64,000 nt of DNA from Streptomyces sulphureus DSM 40104 (GCF_000381025.1 NZ_KB905822.1:62001-126000), one strand, 5' to 3'; numbered from the stretch's first letter, positions 31,773 to 41,070 are shown. Translations and numbers: made by a program. The notes: generated from the sequence alone by a model not told the origin.

Positions 31773-34700
31773 GTGGCCGACCTGGAAGGCTCCGCCCGCA
31801 TCCGGATCGAGCTAGACGAGGGTGGAGCGGTTGCCGAGGCCCGGGTCCTGGGGCGCCGCATCGCGCAGGCGATCGAGCGCAGCAACCGTGGGGTCGGAGA
31901 CGACCTGCAACGGCAGTTGCGGGACATCGACGTCCGCGTCGACGTCACCGCGGACACCACCGGGCTGCACCAGCAGATCGCTGCCGCGGCACGCGGCCTC
32001 CGCGCGATCCAGGTACCTGTCGCGCCCGACACCCAGTTCTTCCGCGCGCAGGTCGCCGCTGCTGCCCGTGGCTTGCGGCCGGTGCAGGTCCCGGTGCATG
32101 CGGACACCTCCCGAGCGACGGCGAGTATCGGGCGGCTCGCCTCGTCCCTGGGCGGTCTCGCGGGTACTGCCGGACGCGCGGGCGGCATTCTCACCAAGGG
32201 TCTGGGCCTGGCGGTGCTGGCCGGACAGGCAGCCGCCGCCGCTGGCGCGCTGATCCAGTTCACTGCTGCGCTTACCCCGTCGGTCGGTATCCTTGCTGCC
32301 CTCCCTGCCGCCGTCACGACGAGCGCCGCCGCAGTCGGTGTCCTCGCCGCGGCTCTCTCCGGGGTCGGCGAGGCGTTCGGCGCTGCGCTGACCGGCGACG
32401 CCGAGGAGTTCGGCGAGGCGATCGAGGGGCTCGCGCCGGCCGCGCAGACCGCCGCGCAGGCAGTACGGGAGCTCCGTAGCCCCCTTTCCGACCTGCAAGA
32501 AAGCTTGCAGCAGCGGTTCTTCGCCCAGTTCGCCGATCAAATCGCCGACGTCTCGGAGCTCCTGACTGGATCGCTGGCCAAGAGCACCCGGGCGATTGCG
32601 GCGAACTTCGGTGAGGCGGCCTCGGCTGCTTTGCAGTTCGTCACCTCATCCCGCGGTGTCGAGTCGGTGCAGGAGATCGTCAAGGGGGTAGAAGCGGCGA
32701 CCTCTCGGCTGCGGCTCGCCGTCGGGCCCGTCACCGAGGGGTTCTTCCGCATGTCGGCCGCCGTCGCCGAGGCTTTCGGCCCGAAGCTCGGCGCGGCGAT
32801 CGGCAACGCCGGCGCGCGGCTTGGCACTTGGATGACGCAGGTCGCCGACTCCGGTCAAGCCGTCGCGTGGGTGAGCGAGGCCGTGGCCGTGTTTCGGCAG
32901 CTCGGGGCGATCCTCGCGAACGTCGGCTCGATCCTCACCTCGGTCTTCTCCGCCGCGCTGTCCGCGGGCGGAGACGTCCTGGGCGTCGTTGGCCAACTGA
33001 CCGGCCAACTTGCGACCTTCCTCAAGAGCGCCGAAGGCTCGCAAGCCCTTGTCGGCGTCTTCGAGGCGCTCGGCGCCGTCGGCAGCGCGCTCGGGCCGAT
33101 CTTCACCGGGCTGCTCGGCGTGATCGGGCAGATCGCTCCGGCGTTCGTTCCTGTTTTCGAGACGATCGGGCCGGCGCTGGCGTCGCTGGTGACGACGCTG
33201 GGCGCAGCGATCCAGCCGATCGCTGCCGCGCTGACGCCGCTCGCGGCGGGGCTCGCTGCCGCATTCGGCGCGCTGGAGCCCGCTCTGGCTCCCGTAGGTA
33301 CGGCGCTCGGCCAGGTCGTCACCGCGCTCGCCCCGTTGCTGCCGCTTGTCGGGCAGATCGCCTCCACGGTCCTCAGCGCGCTTGCTCCCGCGCTCGGCCA
33401 GCTCGCCACGATGCTGGGCCCGATCATCGCGCAGCTTTCGGGGGCGCTCGGCCCGGTCATCGCCCAGCTCGGCGAACTCCTCGGCGTAGTTCTCGCCCAG
33501 GCGCTCCAGATCCTCGCGCCGCTGCTGGAACCGCTTGCCGAGCACTTCATGGGGATGCTGGAAGCGCTCCAGCCGCTCATCCCGACACTCACCGAGTTCG
33601 CTACCCAGCTGGGGGATCAGTTGGCGCAGGCGACGACCGCGCTCGCCCCACTGCTGTCAGCGGTGAGCGAGGCTGTGGTGGAGCTCGTGGCTGCCCTGGT
33701 TCCGCTGGTGGGGGAGGTCCTCACCGCGCTCGCGCCGATCCTCCCGCCGATCATCGAGGCTTTCCGCGAGTTGGTTGCAGCGTTGGTGCCGCTGATTCCT
33801 CCGGTGACGCAACTGATCACCACCCTGGCGCCGCTCTTGACTTTGACGATCCAGCTCGCGGCGCCGCTGGTGCAGATCGCGGCGGCGATCGGCTCGTGGA
33901 TTGTGATCAACGGGATCGTTCCCGTCATCCAGTTGTTCGTGGCGGTCTTGACGAGGCTCGCGGGGGTGCTGACCACCGTCGTCGGCGCAGTCGTGTCCTT
34001 CGTGACCTCCGTGGCCTCCTGGCTGGGGCGGCTGCCAAGCATGGCGGCGTCGGCCCTCTCCGCCCTGCCGGGTTTGATCATGGGCGTCATCCGGCAGGCG
34101 GCCAGCCTCGCGGTGAGCGCGGCGCGGTCGTTGGTGACGATGGTTGCTGGCTCGCTTCGCGCACTGCCGGGCATGGCTCGCTCCGCGGTCTCCAGCATCG
34201 TCGGTGCCATCGCGGGCGCCATCCGGGGGGCGATCGGGGCCGCTGTCTCTGCCGCGCGGTCGATCGTCTCGTCCGTTGCCGGGGCACTGCGGGCGTTGCC
34301 GGCACGCGCCAGGAGCGTCCTGTCCGGCATTGCGGGAGCGATCGGCGGCGCCATCCGGGGTGCGATCGGGTCGGCGATCTCCGCCGCACGCTCCCTCGTT
34401 TCCAGCGTAGTCGGGGTATTCCGGGGCTTGCCGTCGGCGATCCTGTCGGCGATCGGCAACATTGGCTCCGCGATCGTCGGCAAGGTCAAGTCCAGCTTGC
34501 CTGGACCGATCCGAAGCGCGTTGCCGTTCGCCGAGGGCGGCATCGTCAACCGTCCAGTTCTCGGGCTGGTCGGCGAGGCCGGCCCCGAGGTGATCATTCC
34601 GCTCAGCAAGCCCGCCCGCGCCCGTCAACTCGCTGAACAGTCCGGCCTGATGGGGCTGCTCGGCTCCGATTCGGGCGGCCAGTCGAGTAGCGGGCCGACG

Positions 34701-34817
34701 GTGCGACCGGCGCCCCACCGCACCGTGACCAATACGTTCCACATCACCGAGGTGGGCGACGCGCACGTGACTGCACACCGCATCCTGTCCCGCATCGCAG
34801 CGACCGCTGGAGTCTGA
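31773..34817 (+). CDS. Tape measure protein
   Basis: GTG 31773 is preferred to GTG 31767: it has AAGGGG at 5-base spacing and follows the leader hairpin as in the other copies. 1014 residues. The N-terminus carries repeated AAAARGLRAIQVPV-type helices, the middle is a long Leu/Ala/Ile-rich series of helices with Pro-Leu breaks, and the end carries GGIVNRPVLGLVGEAGPEVI, the common tape measure C-terminal motif. At about 0.15 nm per residue it implies a tail of roughly 150 nm. Confidence 0.92.
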   Translation: MADLEGSARIRIELDEGGAVAEARVLGRRIAQAIERSNRGVGDDLQRQLRDIDVRVDVTADTTGLHQQIAAAARGLRAIQVPVAPDTQFFRAQVAAAARGLRPVQVPVHADTSRATASIGRLASSLGGLAGTAGRAGGILTKGLGLAVLAGQAAAAAGALIQFTAALTPSVGILAALPAAVTTSAAAVGVLAAALSGVGEAFGAALTGDAEEFGEAIEGLAPAAQTAAQAVRELRSPLSDLQESLQQRFFAQFADQIADVSELLTGSLAKSTRAIAANFGEAASAALQFVTSSRGVESVQEIVKGVEAATSRLRLAVGPVTEGFFRMSAAVAEAFGPKLGAAIGNAGARLGTWMTQVADSGQAVAWVSEAVAVFRQLGAILANVGSILTSVFSAALSAGGDVLGVVGQLTGQLATFLKSAEGSQALVGVFEALGAVGSALGPIFTGLLGVIGQIAPAFVPVFETIGPALASLVTTLGAAIQPIAAALTPLAAGLAAAFGALEPALAPVGTALGQVVTALAPLLPLVGQIASTVLSALAPALGQLATMLGPIIAQLSGALGPVIAQLGELLGVVLAQALQILAPLLEPLAEHFMGMLEALQPLIPTLTEFATQLGDQLAQATTALAPLLSAVSEAVVELVAALVPLVGEVLTALAPILPPIIEAFRELVAALVPLIPPVTQLITTLAPLLTLTIQLAAPLVQIAAAIGSWIVINGIVPVIQLFVAVLTRLAGVLTTVVGAVVSFVTSVASWLGRLPSMAASALSALPGLIMGVIRQAASLAVSAARSLVTMVAGSLRALPGMARSAVSSIVGAIAGAIRGAIGAAVSAARSIVSSVAGALRALPARARSVLSGIAGAIGGAIRGAIGSAISAARSLVSSVVGVFRGLPSAILSAIGNIGSAIVGKVKSSLPGPIRSALPFAEGGIVNRPVLGLVGEAGPEVIIPLSKPARARQLAEQSGLMGLLGSDSGGQSSSGPTVRPAPHRTVTNTFHITEVGDAHVTAHRILSRIAATAGV

Positions 34818-34818
34818 C

Positions 34819-36348
34819 GTGTTGGAGCACTACCTGTCCCTTGGCGGCGTTGAGATCGCCAACTCAGCGCGTCTTGCGGCATACCTGGACACCGTCGGCT
34901 CGCCGCTCGATTCCGTCTCACCGTGTGGCTGCCCGACCTTCGACGCGGACCTCGTCGGCGACGCCCCGTACACCATCCCTGAAGGGGACGACGCGCCCTG
35001 GTATGACCCGGACGTGCCAGCTTCCCGTGACTTCGCGGGTCTGATGGTCCTGAAGGTGGCAGGGATGGACGACCATCCGGTCACTCGCACCGCAACGTCG
35101 GCAGTCACCGGCGGGGCGGCGCTCGGCCCAGCACGAGTCCAGCCGCGCACCATCACCGTCACCGCGGTTCTGCTCGGCTCCACCTGCTGCGGCGTCACCT
35201 ACGGCCTGAAGTGGCTCGCCGAAGCTCTGGCTGGCTGCACCGGCAACGCCTGCGGTGGAGACTGCCTGCACGTGTTCAACTGCTGCCCCAGCGAAGACGA
35301 ACTCGCTGACGACGAGTCGCCGGGCGACGCCTCACCCGGCGCCGACGAGCGAATGGGGCCGGAGGAGTTCGCCGCCAAGCACCGCCGCACGCTGCGCCGC
35401 GTCGCCCTCACCGGAGGGCCGACTGTCACTGACCGGGTCGGGAACGGCTGTACGGGCTCCGGGGCGTGCCAGAACGGCGCCGACATGCTCACCGTCGAGT
35501 TCGTCCTCACGGCCGGAACGCCGTGGTTGTGGACTGACGCGGTCCCCGTACTCGCTGCGCCCCCACCCGGCGCGGGCGACGACGGCGAGGAGTGCATCAC
35601 CTGGTGCCTACACGACCCGCTCGCACCCGACCCACCCGCTCCCGCGTGCCTTGAGCTGACGGACGACGCCGAGTGCCAACCAAGTGCAATTCGGGTTGAG
35701 TTCGACACCTCGGAACTGCCGCCATCCGGCGAGTCGCCGGACGACTGTGTGCGGTGGCCGGATGACGAGAGCCTCGAGCGGCCTTGCGCCGGCACCTGCC
35801 GCCTCGCCCGCTGTCCCGACGAGCGCGAGGTGTGCCAGGACCCCGGCTGCCGCACACCCACACCGCCGGTTCCGCCACCGCCGGAGACGTGCTTCTGCCA
35901 CGCCCTGGCCGTCGAAGCCGAGTACTACGACGTGGACTTGTCGAGCTGGCCCGGCTGGTTCGGCGCGGTGCCGATCATCACCGCCGAGGCCGGCGCTACC
36001 GCCCTGCGGCACGTATCGGTCCGTCTGTACGAGCGCACCCCTGCGCACCAAGACCTCACGTGCGAACAGGTTGCGGAGATGGAGCGCTGCAATCCGCACA
36101 GCGTGTACGAGATCGCCTACGTGCCGCCGCAGGGTGTCGTCACCGTTGATGGTCAGGTGCGCCGCGCCACCGTCGAGTGCGCTGGCGTGTGCGAGACGTC
36201 GACAGACGTGTACGGCGCGGAGGGCATGCCGCCGCGCTGGTCCGAGTTGGACTGCGACCGGTACTGCGTGGAGATCACCGCCGATGCGGTCGCGACACCG
36301 GCCGCCGACGCCTGGATCACCCTGGCCCTATCGGGCCGCGAATACTGA
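34819..36348 (+). CDS. Distal tail / minor tail protein, extremely Cys-rich
   Basis: GTG 34819 with TGGAG upstream; 509 residues. The opening LEHYLSLGGVEIANSARLAA resembles the distal tail protein family of siphoviruses, as expected directly after the tape measure. About 29 cysteines, many in pairs (STCCGVTYG, CLHVFNCCPSED, CAGTCRLARCPDEREVCQ). A Pro-rich linker near 355-365 divides two domains. Disulfide stabilisation of the tail tip is a reasonable inference. Confidence 0.65.
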   Translation: MLEHYLSLGGVEIANSARLAAYLDTVGSPLDSVSPCGCPTFDADLVGDAPYTIPEGDDAPWYDPDVPASRDFAGLMVLKVAGMDDHPVTRTATSAVTGGAALGPARVQPRTITVTAVLLGSTCCGVTYGLKWLAEALAGCTGNACGGDCLHVFNCCPSEDELADDESPGDASPGADERMGPEEFAAKHRRTLRRVALTGGPTVTDRVGNGCTGSGACQNGADMLTVEFVLTAGTPWLWTDAVPVLAAPPPGAGDDGEECITWCLHDPLAPDPPAPACLELTDDAECQPSAIRVEFDTSELPPSGESPDDCVRWPDDESLERPCAGTCRLARCPDEREVCQDPGCRTPTPPVPPPPETCFCHALAVEAEYYDVDLSSWPGWFGAVPIITAEAGATALRHVSVRLYERTPAHQDLTCEQVAEMERCNPHSVYEIAYVPPQGVVTVDGQVRRATVECAGVCETSTDVYGAEGMPPRWSELDCDRYCVEITADAVATPAADAWITLALSGREY

Positions 36349-36368
36349 AATGAACTGGAGGCCGTGGT

Positions 36369-37454
36369 ATGGCAGTTGGGTGTGGCCGCCACGAAGCGTG
36401 GATCGTGGACCGCGACGGGCCGCTCGTCTCCACCTGCTCCACCCTGGTGTCGGTGGAGTGGGCGCGGGCGCTCGACGACACGAGTCAGGCGACAATCGTG
36501 GTGCAGCCCGAGGCAGACTGCTGCGCCTCCTTGCGGAACGTCCGGTCGTGGCGGCACAAGCTCCTCATCTTCCGCGACGGCCAGCCGGTATGGGAAGGGC
36601 CGATCGTCACCGTCGAGTGGACGCTCGGCGAGGTCACCGTGCAAGCCGTCGACGTCCTCGGCTGGCTCGACCGCCGAGTGCCGCACCGCGACATGGAGTT
36701 CACCACGGTCGACCTCACGCAAATCGCTGCCGCACTGATCCGTGACGCATTCGCTCCGGACGACCCCGGCCACGAGGTGCAGATCCTCGGCGACACCCGC
36801 ATCCGCGGCGACCGCGCTTACCAGCATGACGTGGGGCAGACCGGCGACCACTTGAACGATCTGGCCAAGACCGGCCTCGACTACACGGCCGTCGGCTCCC
36901 GAATCATCCTCCTGCCCGAGGACTACACCGAACGCGTCGGTGCCCTGACCGACGAGGACTTCCCGGACGGTCTGGTCATCGCGGAAGACGGCGCTGCCCT
37001 CGCTACCCGCTGGATCATCCATGGCAAGGACGAAGACGCGCAGGACGACGAGCCCGGCATCACCGGCACCGCCGGCGGTACCCACCCGTACTACGGTCTC
37101 CTCGAGCAGGCGGCGGACGAGCAGTCGATCCTCGACGAAAGGTCGGCGACGGCGGCGGCACGCTCCCGACTTCGCGGCTCGCAACCGGCACCGCTATACA
37201 TCGACACCAGCCAGCAAACGACCCTCGCCCCCGACGCTGCCGTGGATGTTCCCAGCCTGGTGCCGGGCTGGTGCGTCGACGTCACCACGACCACGACCTG
37301 CCGCGACATCTCCCAATCGCTGAAGATCACGGGGATGAAGGTGTCGGAGTCGGCGAGTTCTGGCGAGCAAGGAGGCGGGGAGCGGGTCAGTGTGCAACTC
37401 GCCCCCGTCGGCATCGACACCAGTACGAGCAGCGGAATGGGGACGGTCGTGTGA
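36369..37454 (+). CDS. Minor tail protein, Gp37-like
   Basis: ATG 36369 after TGGAGG; 361 residues. EWARALDDTSQATIVV, WRHKLLIFRDGQPVWEGPIV, and VTVQAVDVLGWLDRRVPHRD are the hallmarks of the siphovirus ReqiPepy6 Gp37-like tail family. It probably forms part of the baseplate hub. Overlaps the following gene by 4 bases. Confidence 0.7.
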   Translation: MAVGCGRHEAWIVDRDGPLVSTCSTLVSVEWARALDDTSQATIVVQPEADCCASLRNVRSWRHKLLIFRDGQPVWEGPIVTVEWTLGEVTVQAVDVLGWLDRRVPHRDMEFTTVDLTQIAAALIRDAFAPDDPGHEVQILGDTRIRGDRAYQHDVGQTGDHLNDLAKTGLDYTAVGSRIILLPEDYTERVGALTDEDFPDGLVIAEDGAALATRWIIHGKDEDAQDDEPGITGTAGGTHPYYGLLEQAADEQSILDERSATAAARSRLRGSQPAPLYIDTSQQTTLAPDAAVDVPSLVPGWCVDVTTTTTCRDISQSLKITGMKVSESASSGEQGGGERVSVQLAPVGIDTSTSSGMGTVV

Positions 37455-37897
37455 GCCTACGAGGGAGCCCAGGCCGTCGGAGTGCCGAGAGCCCCCTGAC
37501 GGGGGTGCTGCGCGATCTGAACCGCCGGTCGCGGGCGCTGGAGGGCCGGCGGCACCGGCCGCGTCGCGGGCCGGCGGGTCCGGCCGGGCCGGCCGGCCCG
37601 GCTGGCACCTCGGCGACGTTGTCGGCGGCCGAGAAGCCGAGGGTGGGATTGGTGGTCACCGACAACACGGGCCGAGCTACGTGGCTCTTGACCCCTCCGC
37701 TCCCGGCCGTGCCGGTGGTCATGGGGACGCCAGCCGCCGGCGGGCCGCGGATCGTCACGGTCGAGGAGGCCGCGAGCGACCGCGTGACGGTTCGTGTGTG
37801 GCGGCCTGGCGGGAAGGCGGCCGGGGCAGGCGTCGGCGTGCACCTGGTCGCCTGGCTTTCACCCGAAGCCCCGCCTGACACATGCCCAACTCGGTAG
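37451..37897 (+). CDS. Minor tail protein with short collagen-like repeat
   Basis: GTG 37451 overlaps the previous TGA; 148 residues. A coiled opening (LTGVLRDLNRRSRALEG) is followed by an Arg-rich patch and GPAGPAGPAGPAG, a four-unit Gly-X-Y run that could seed a trimer, then a beta-rich domain (VGLVVTDNTGRATWLLTPPL). Trimeric tail fibre or spike adaptor is plausible. Its TAG stop is part of the next promoter hexamer. Confidence 0.6.
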   Translation: MSLRGSPGRRSAESPLTGVLRDLNRRSRALEGRRHRPRRGPAGPAGPAGPAGTSATLSAAEKPRVGLVVTDNTGRATWLLTPPLPAVPVVMGTPAAGGPRIVTVEEAASDRVTVRVWRPGGKAAGAGVGVHLVAWLSPEAPPDTCPTR

Positions 37898-37962
37898 CCT
37901 GAGCCGGTCGCGTTGCTGGTTGTGGGCCGAACGCTCCCTGTCCAAGTGGAGGACCCCAACCC
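37895..37962 (+). promoter_or_regulatory. Late promoter/leader 5 (Gly-rich tail protein)
   Basis: TAGCCT at 37895, 14 bases, GCTGGTTGTGGGCCGAAC at 37915. Here the conserved GGTTGtGGG itself pairs with CCCCAACC beside the ATG, and CTCC pairs with GGAG of the ribosome binding site. Confidence 0.65.
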
Positions 37963-38682
37963 ATGGCGAGCGTCTGCGCCGACGGCAACTACTTCGAGGT
38001 CACCGACGACGGCGAACTCACGATCAAGCCCGGCGTCCAAGGGATGCGCGAGATCCTGTACTTCAAGGAGCCCGGCACGTTCCAGTTCCGCAAGGGCGAC
38101 TATCCCTGGCTTGCCCGCATTCGCGTGCGCGTACAGGCTGGCGGCGGCGGTTCCGCAGGTGCGAACGCCGCGAACAACGAATGCATCACCCGACCCGGCG
38201 GGGCCGGCGGCGGCTACTCCGAATCTGTCATCGACGCCGCTGATCTGGGCACTGTCGAGTCCGTGGTCGTCGGCGTCGGCGGCTCGCCCGGAGGCGGAAA
38301 CGCCCCCGGAGGCGCTGGCGGGAACAGCAGCTTCGGCGGTCTAGTGATCGCCGAGGGCGGTTCCGGCGGCACTGCGAACCAGACCTCCGGCACGTCAGCG
38401 GTCACTGCTCAAGGCGTCGCCGCGCCGTTCGCGGGCTCAGGCGACTTCGTCTCCGGCGGCGGAGCCGGCCACGGCTCGATTCGGTTGACGGCTACCCAGG
38501 GACTATCCGGTGCTGGCGGGGAATCGATGCTCGGTCACGGCGGATATCCCCGCACCACAGACGGCCCCGGGTCTGCACCGCGCGGCTTCGGCGCTGGGGC
38601 AGGCGGATCGTTCAGCGCTGCCGATTCACAGCCTGGGCATGAGGGCGGCGGCGGGGTCGTCATCATCCAGCTGTATGGCTGA
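37963..38682 (+). CDS. Glycine-rich minor tail protein
   Basis: ATG 37963 after GTGGAGGA; 239 residues. About 70 N-terminal residues are followed by a Gly-rich region of the tail-fibre type (VQAGGGGSAGANAANNECI, GGSPGGGNAPGGAGGNSSFG) ending GGGGVVIIQLYG. This is the polyglycine-like domain seen in receptor-binding tail proteins of actinophages. Likely host contact protein. Confidence 0.7.
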   Translation: MASVCADGNYFEVTDDGELTIKPGVQGMREILYFKEPGTFQFRKGDYPWLARIRVRVQAGGGGSAGANAANNECITRPGGAGGGYSESVIDAADLGTVESVVVGVGGSPGGGNAPGGAGGNSSFGGLVIAEGGSGGTANQTSGTSAVTAQGVAAPFAGSGDFVSGGGAGHGSIRLTATQGLSGAGGESMLGHGGYPRTTDGPGSAPRGFGAGAGGSFSAADSQPGHEGGGGVVIIQLYG

Positions 38683-38690
38683 CCGGTCGG

Positions 38691-38749
38691 TAGACTCGTG
38701 ACCGCCGCTGGTTGTGGGCCGGGCTATCACCCCATGGCAGGGAGAAGTG
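38691..38749 (+). promoter_or_regulatory. Late promoter/leader 6
   Basis: TAGACT at 38691, 10 bases, GCTGGTTGTGGGCCGGGC at 38707. GCTATCAC pairs with GTGATGGC, an 8-bp stem that contains the start codon itself and encloses AGGGAG. Confidence 0.65.
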
Positions 38750-39442
38750 ATGGCTCGGTGCGGATGCGGTGGCAGTGACCGCTGCTCATGTGCCGTCGTC
38801 GCCGGCGACCGCGTGACGGTGGAGGGCAACGGCTCCCCGTCCAGTCCCTATGTGATCTCAGCGGGAGAGGATGCGGGCGCAGTCGAGACCGGCGCCGGAC
38901 TGACCGGCGACGGTCGAGACGGCGCGCCGATCGAGGCGAACGTGTCCTCGTGGCCCTATGAGGGGTGCACCGTCGATGAGGCCGGTGGACAGGTCTACGT
39001 CGACGCTACGGGTCAACTGCGCGGTGAGCCACGGTCGTTGGCGACGTACGTGCAGGATTCGCAGAACGTCACGTACGACGACGTGGACGTCCCAGGGGAC
39101 TACAACGAGCCGATCGAGACCCGCACGCTCACGATCGAAAACCCCGACCCGTGCCGGGAGGCGTTCGTCGTGTGTGAGGTCGAAGTCGACATTGACTTCA
39201 ACCTGCCGGCCGGCTCGGGAGCGGCCGGCGGCATCCTCACCGACGAGATGCAGTACTTCGCCAACACCGGCAGCGGCGCGGCGAACGACGTACACGGGCA
39301 GGTAACGAAGACCTACAACCGCACCATCCCGGCTGGCGAAACTTTGGAAGAGCCGCTCCAGATCGTCATGGGCCGCGGCACGGGCGGCGCCACCTACAAC
39401 CGCGTCCAGTCGTTCATGCGCGCCTTCGTATTCGTGCTCTGA
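38750..39442 (+). CDS. Tail-region structural protein
   Basis: ATG 38750 after AGGGAGAAGTG; a GTG at 38714 lies inside the conserved leader and is rejected. 230 residues starting MARCGCGGSDRCSCAVV. Beta-rich with SGAGxx-type turns (ETGAGLTGDGRDGAP), then QVTKTYNRTIPAGETLEEPL. Pattern of a fibre or head-binding domain; no specific family recognised. Confidence 0.6.
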   Translation: MARCGCGGSDRCSCAVVAGDRVTVEGNGSPSSPYVISAGEDAGAVETGAGLTGDGRDGAPIEANVSSWPYEGCTVDEAGGQVYVDATGQLRGEPRSLATYVQDSQNVTYDDVDVPGDYNEPIETRTLTIENPDPCREAFVVCEVEVDIDFNLPAGSGAAGGILTDEMQYFANTGSGAANDVHGQVTKTYNRTIPAGETLEEPLQIVMGRGTGGATYNRVQSFMRAFVFVL

Positions 39443-39453
39443 CCAGGAAGAAC

Positions 39454-39765
39454 ATGATGAAGAAGACGATCTACTACAGGCGGTCCGACGGCGCGCTTGG
39501 CACCCGCACCATCGAACAGTCCCACGGCGACAAGGTGTCGATCCCCCTGCCCGACGGCGCGAGCGAGCTCAGCGCCGAGGAGTACACGCAGGAAGCCGCT
39601 CGTCGCGCCGCAGCCGCGGCCCGACGAGCGGAAGATGCAGCAGAGGCCGCGACCACCGAACAGCGCGAGGCGTACGAGGCGTTGATTGCCGCCGGGTTGC
39701 CCGAAGGGCCCGCCCGACGCATCTCCGGGTGGCGTGGCGACCCGGAAGACGAGGCAGCGTCATGA
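39454..39765 (+). CDS. Small coiled-coil protein
   Basis: ATG 39454 after CAGGAAG; 103 residues. A beta opening (MMKKTIYYRRSDGALGTRTI) and an Ala/Arg/Glu-rich helix (AARRAAAAARRAEDAAEAAT) predicted as coiled coil. Overlaps the next start by 4 bases. Probably a tail-fibre associated protein or chaperone. Confidence 0.6.
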   Translation: MMKKTIYYRRSDGALGTRTIEQSHGDKVSIPLPDGASELSAEEYTQEAARRAAAAARRAEDAAEAATTEQREAYEALIAAGLPEGPARRISGWRGDPEDEAAS

Positions 39766-40241
39766 CGCTGCCGGTTTGCTCCCTCATCCGCTCCGCGCCT
39801 CAACTTGTCCCAAGCGACGGCCAGTACCACGTGGTGCGATTTCCGTTCGGCGCGGCGGAGTCCTACGACGGGCAGGCGATGCATCAGCAGTCGCAGCCGG
39901 ACGGCGTGCGCGTCGACGCGTGGGACTTCGACGACCGCTCCGGGCTGATCTGGCCCGCTGCCGACGGGTGGGGCGTCCTCACCGCCATGATCCACTGGGA
40001 GGCTGGCGGGTACCGGGAACTGCGGGATCAGCTCGTGCGCGACCCACTCGGCTTCACCGACAATCCGGTTGACACGACCGCGACTTCGCACCGACCGCCG
40101 TCGCCGGGAATGCAGTGCTTCACCTCGCATCACGAGCTTTTCGTGCATCCGGAGGTGCCGCTCGCGCTGCGCGTCGCACACGATGCCCCAGGACCAGTGA
40201 ACCTCGTGCACGCGCAGTTCAAGTTGGCCATCCACACCTGA
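39762..40241 (+). CDS. Hypothetical tail-region protein
   Basis: ATG 39762 overlaps the preceding TGA; 159 residues. RFPFGAAESYDGQAMHQQSQ, WDFDDRSGLIWPAADGWGVL and a beta-rich end (NLVHAQFKLAIHT). The fold looks like a beta-sandwich. Often found just before the endolysin in Streptomyces phages; function unknown. Confidence 0.6.
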   Translation: MTLPVCSLIRSAPQLVPSDGQYHVVRFPFGAAESYDGQAMHQQSQPDGVRVDAWDFDDRSGLIWPAADGWGVLTAMIHWEAGGYRELRDQLVRDPLGFTDNPVDTTATSHRPPSPGMQCFTSHHELFVHPEVPLALRVAHDAPGPVNLVHAQFKLAIHT

Positions 40242-40259
40242 CGTAAGGGAGTAACGCCG

Positions 40260-40820
40260 GTGCCGGTGAAAGGAATTGACGTCTCCTCCTATCAGGCGGA
40301 ACGGTACGACACGACGGGTCTCGACTTCAGCTTCATTAAGATCACGGAGGGGGTGTCATATACCAATCCGAAGTGGGTCGGGCAGCGGAAGACCGCTCGC
40401 AGCGCCGGACTCGTCACCGGCTTCTACCACTTCGTACGGCCCGGCCGGATGAACGGGCAGGCTGACTACTTCCTCTCGAAGATCAACCTCGTCGCCGGGG
40501 ACATCCTGATCCTCGACTGGGAAGACTCTGAGGTGTCCAATGCGGAGAAGGACGCGTGGATCACGTACGTGCAGGGCCGCGCTCCAGCACATCGAGTGCT
40601 GCTCTACTGCAACCGGGACTACTGGCTGAACCGGGACACCACCTCGTTCGCAGGAGACGGCCTGTGGATCGCGGAGTACGGCATCACCCCCGGCCGCCCC
40701 AACATTGAGGCGCCATGGCGGTTCCACCAGTACACCGACACCCCCGTCGACACGAATCTCGGGCTGTTCGCCGACCGCGCTGCGCTGCGCGCGTGGGCTG
40801 AGGGCGCCAGCGGTGGGTGA
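40260..40820 (+). CDS. GH25 endolysin (muramidase)
   Basis: GTG 40260 after AAGGGAG; 186 residues, a single catalytic domain of the expected size. GIDVSSYQ at 5-12 with the catalytic-site Asp, FSFIKITEGVSYTNPKW, GFYHFVRPG, ILILDWEDSE with the catalytic DWE pair near residues 83-85, and WRFHQYTDTP at the end. GH25 enzymes cut the N-acetylmuramic acid-beta-1,4-N-acetylglucosamine bond. No cell-wall-binding domain is attached. Confidence 0.92.
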   Translation: MPVKGIDVSSYQAERYDTTGLDFSFIKITEGVSYTNPKWVGQRKTARSAGLVTGFYHFVRPGRMNGQADYFLSKINLVAGDILILDWEDSEVSNAEKDAWITYVQGRAPAHRVLLYCNRDYWLNRDTTSFAGDGLWIAEYGITPGRPNIEAPWRFHQYTDTPVDTNLGLFADRAALRAWAEGASGG

Positions 40821-41070
40821 GGACGAGGGTGGCGTCTACATCTCATCGGGGCAGATGTACTCCGAGTTGCGCCGCCTGGGCGAAGCCGTCGCTCGTATCG
40901 ACGCGAAGCTCGATTCGCTGCGGGAGCAGGGCGCCGGGGCGGCGGCGACTCTGTCTGATCACGAGGAGCGGCTACGAGCGCTAGAAGGGGCGCGGTGGCC
41001 GCTGCCAACGGTCGGTGCTCTCACCGGAGTTGCTGGGGCGGTCACAGGAGTGCTCGCTCTGCTGCGTTGA
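40813..41070 (+). CDS. Holin-like or XhlA-like membrane protein
   Basis: GTG 40813 overlaps the endolysin end by 8 bases; 85 residues. A coiled-coil helix (MYSELRRLGEAVARIDAKLD... DHEERLRALEG) precedes one C-terminal membrane helix (VGALTGVAGAVTGVLALL). This architecture matches haemolysin XhlA/holin accessory proteins. Its place after the endolysin supports a lysis role. Confidence 0.65.
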   Translation: MGEDEGGVYISSGQMYSELRRLGEAVARIDAKLDSLREQGAGAAATLSDHEERLRALEGARWPLPTVGALTGVAGAVTGVLALLR

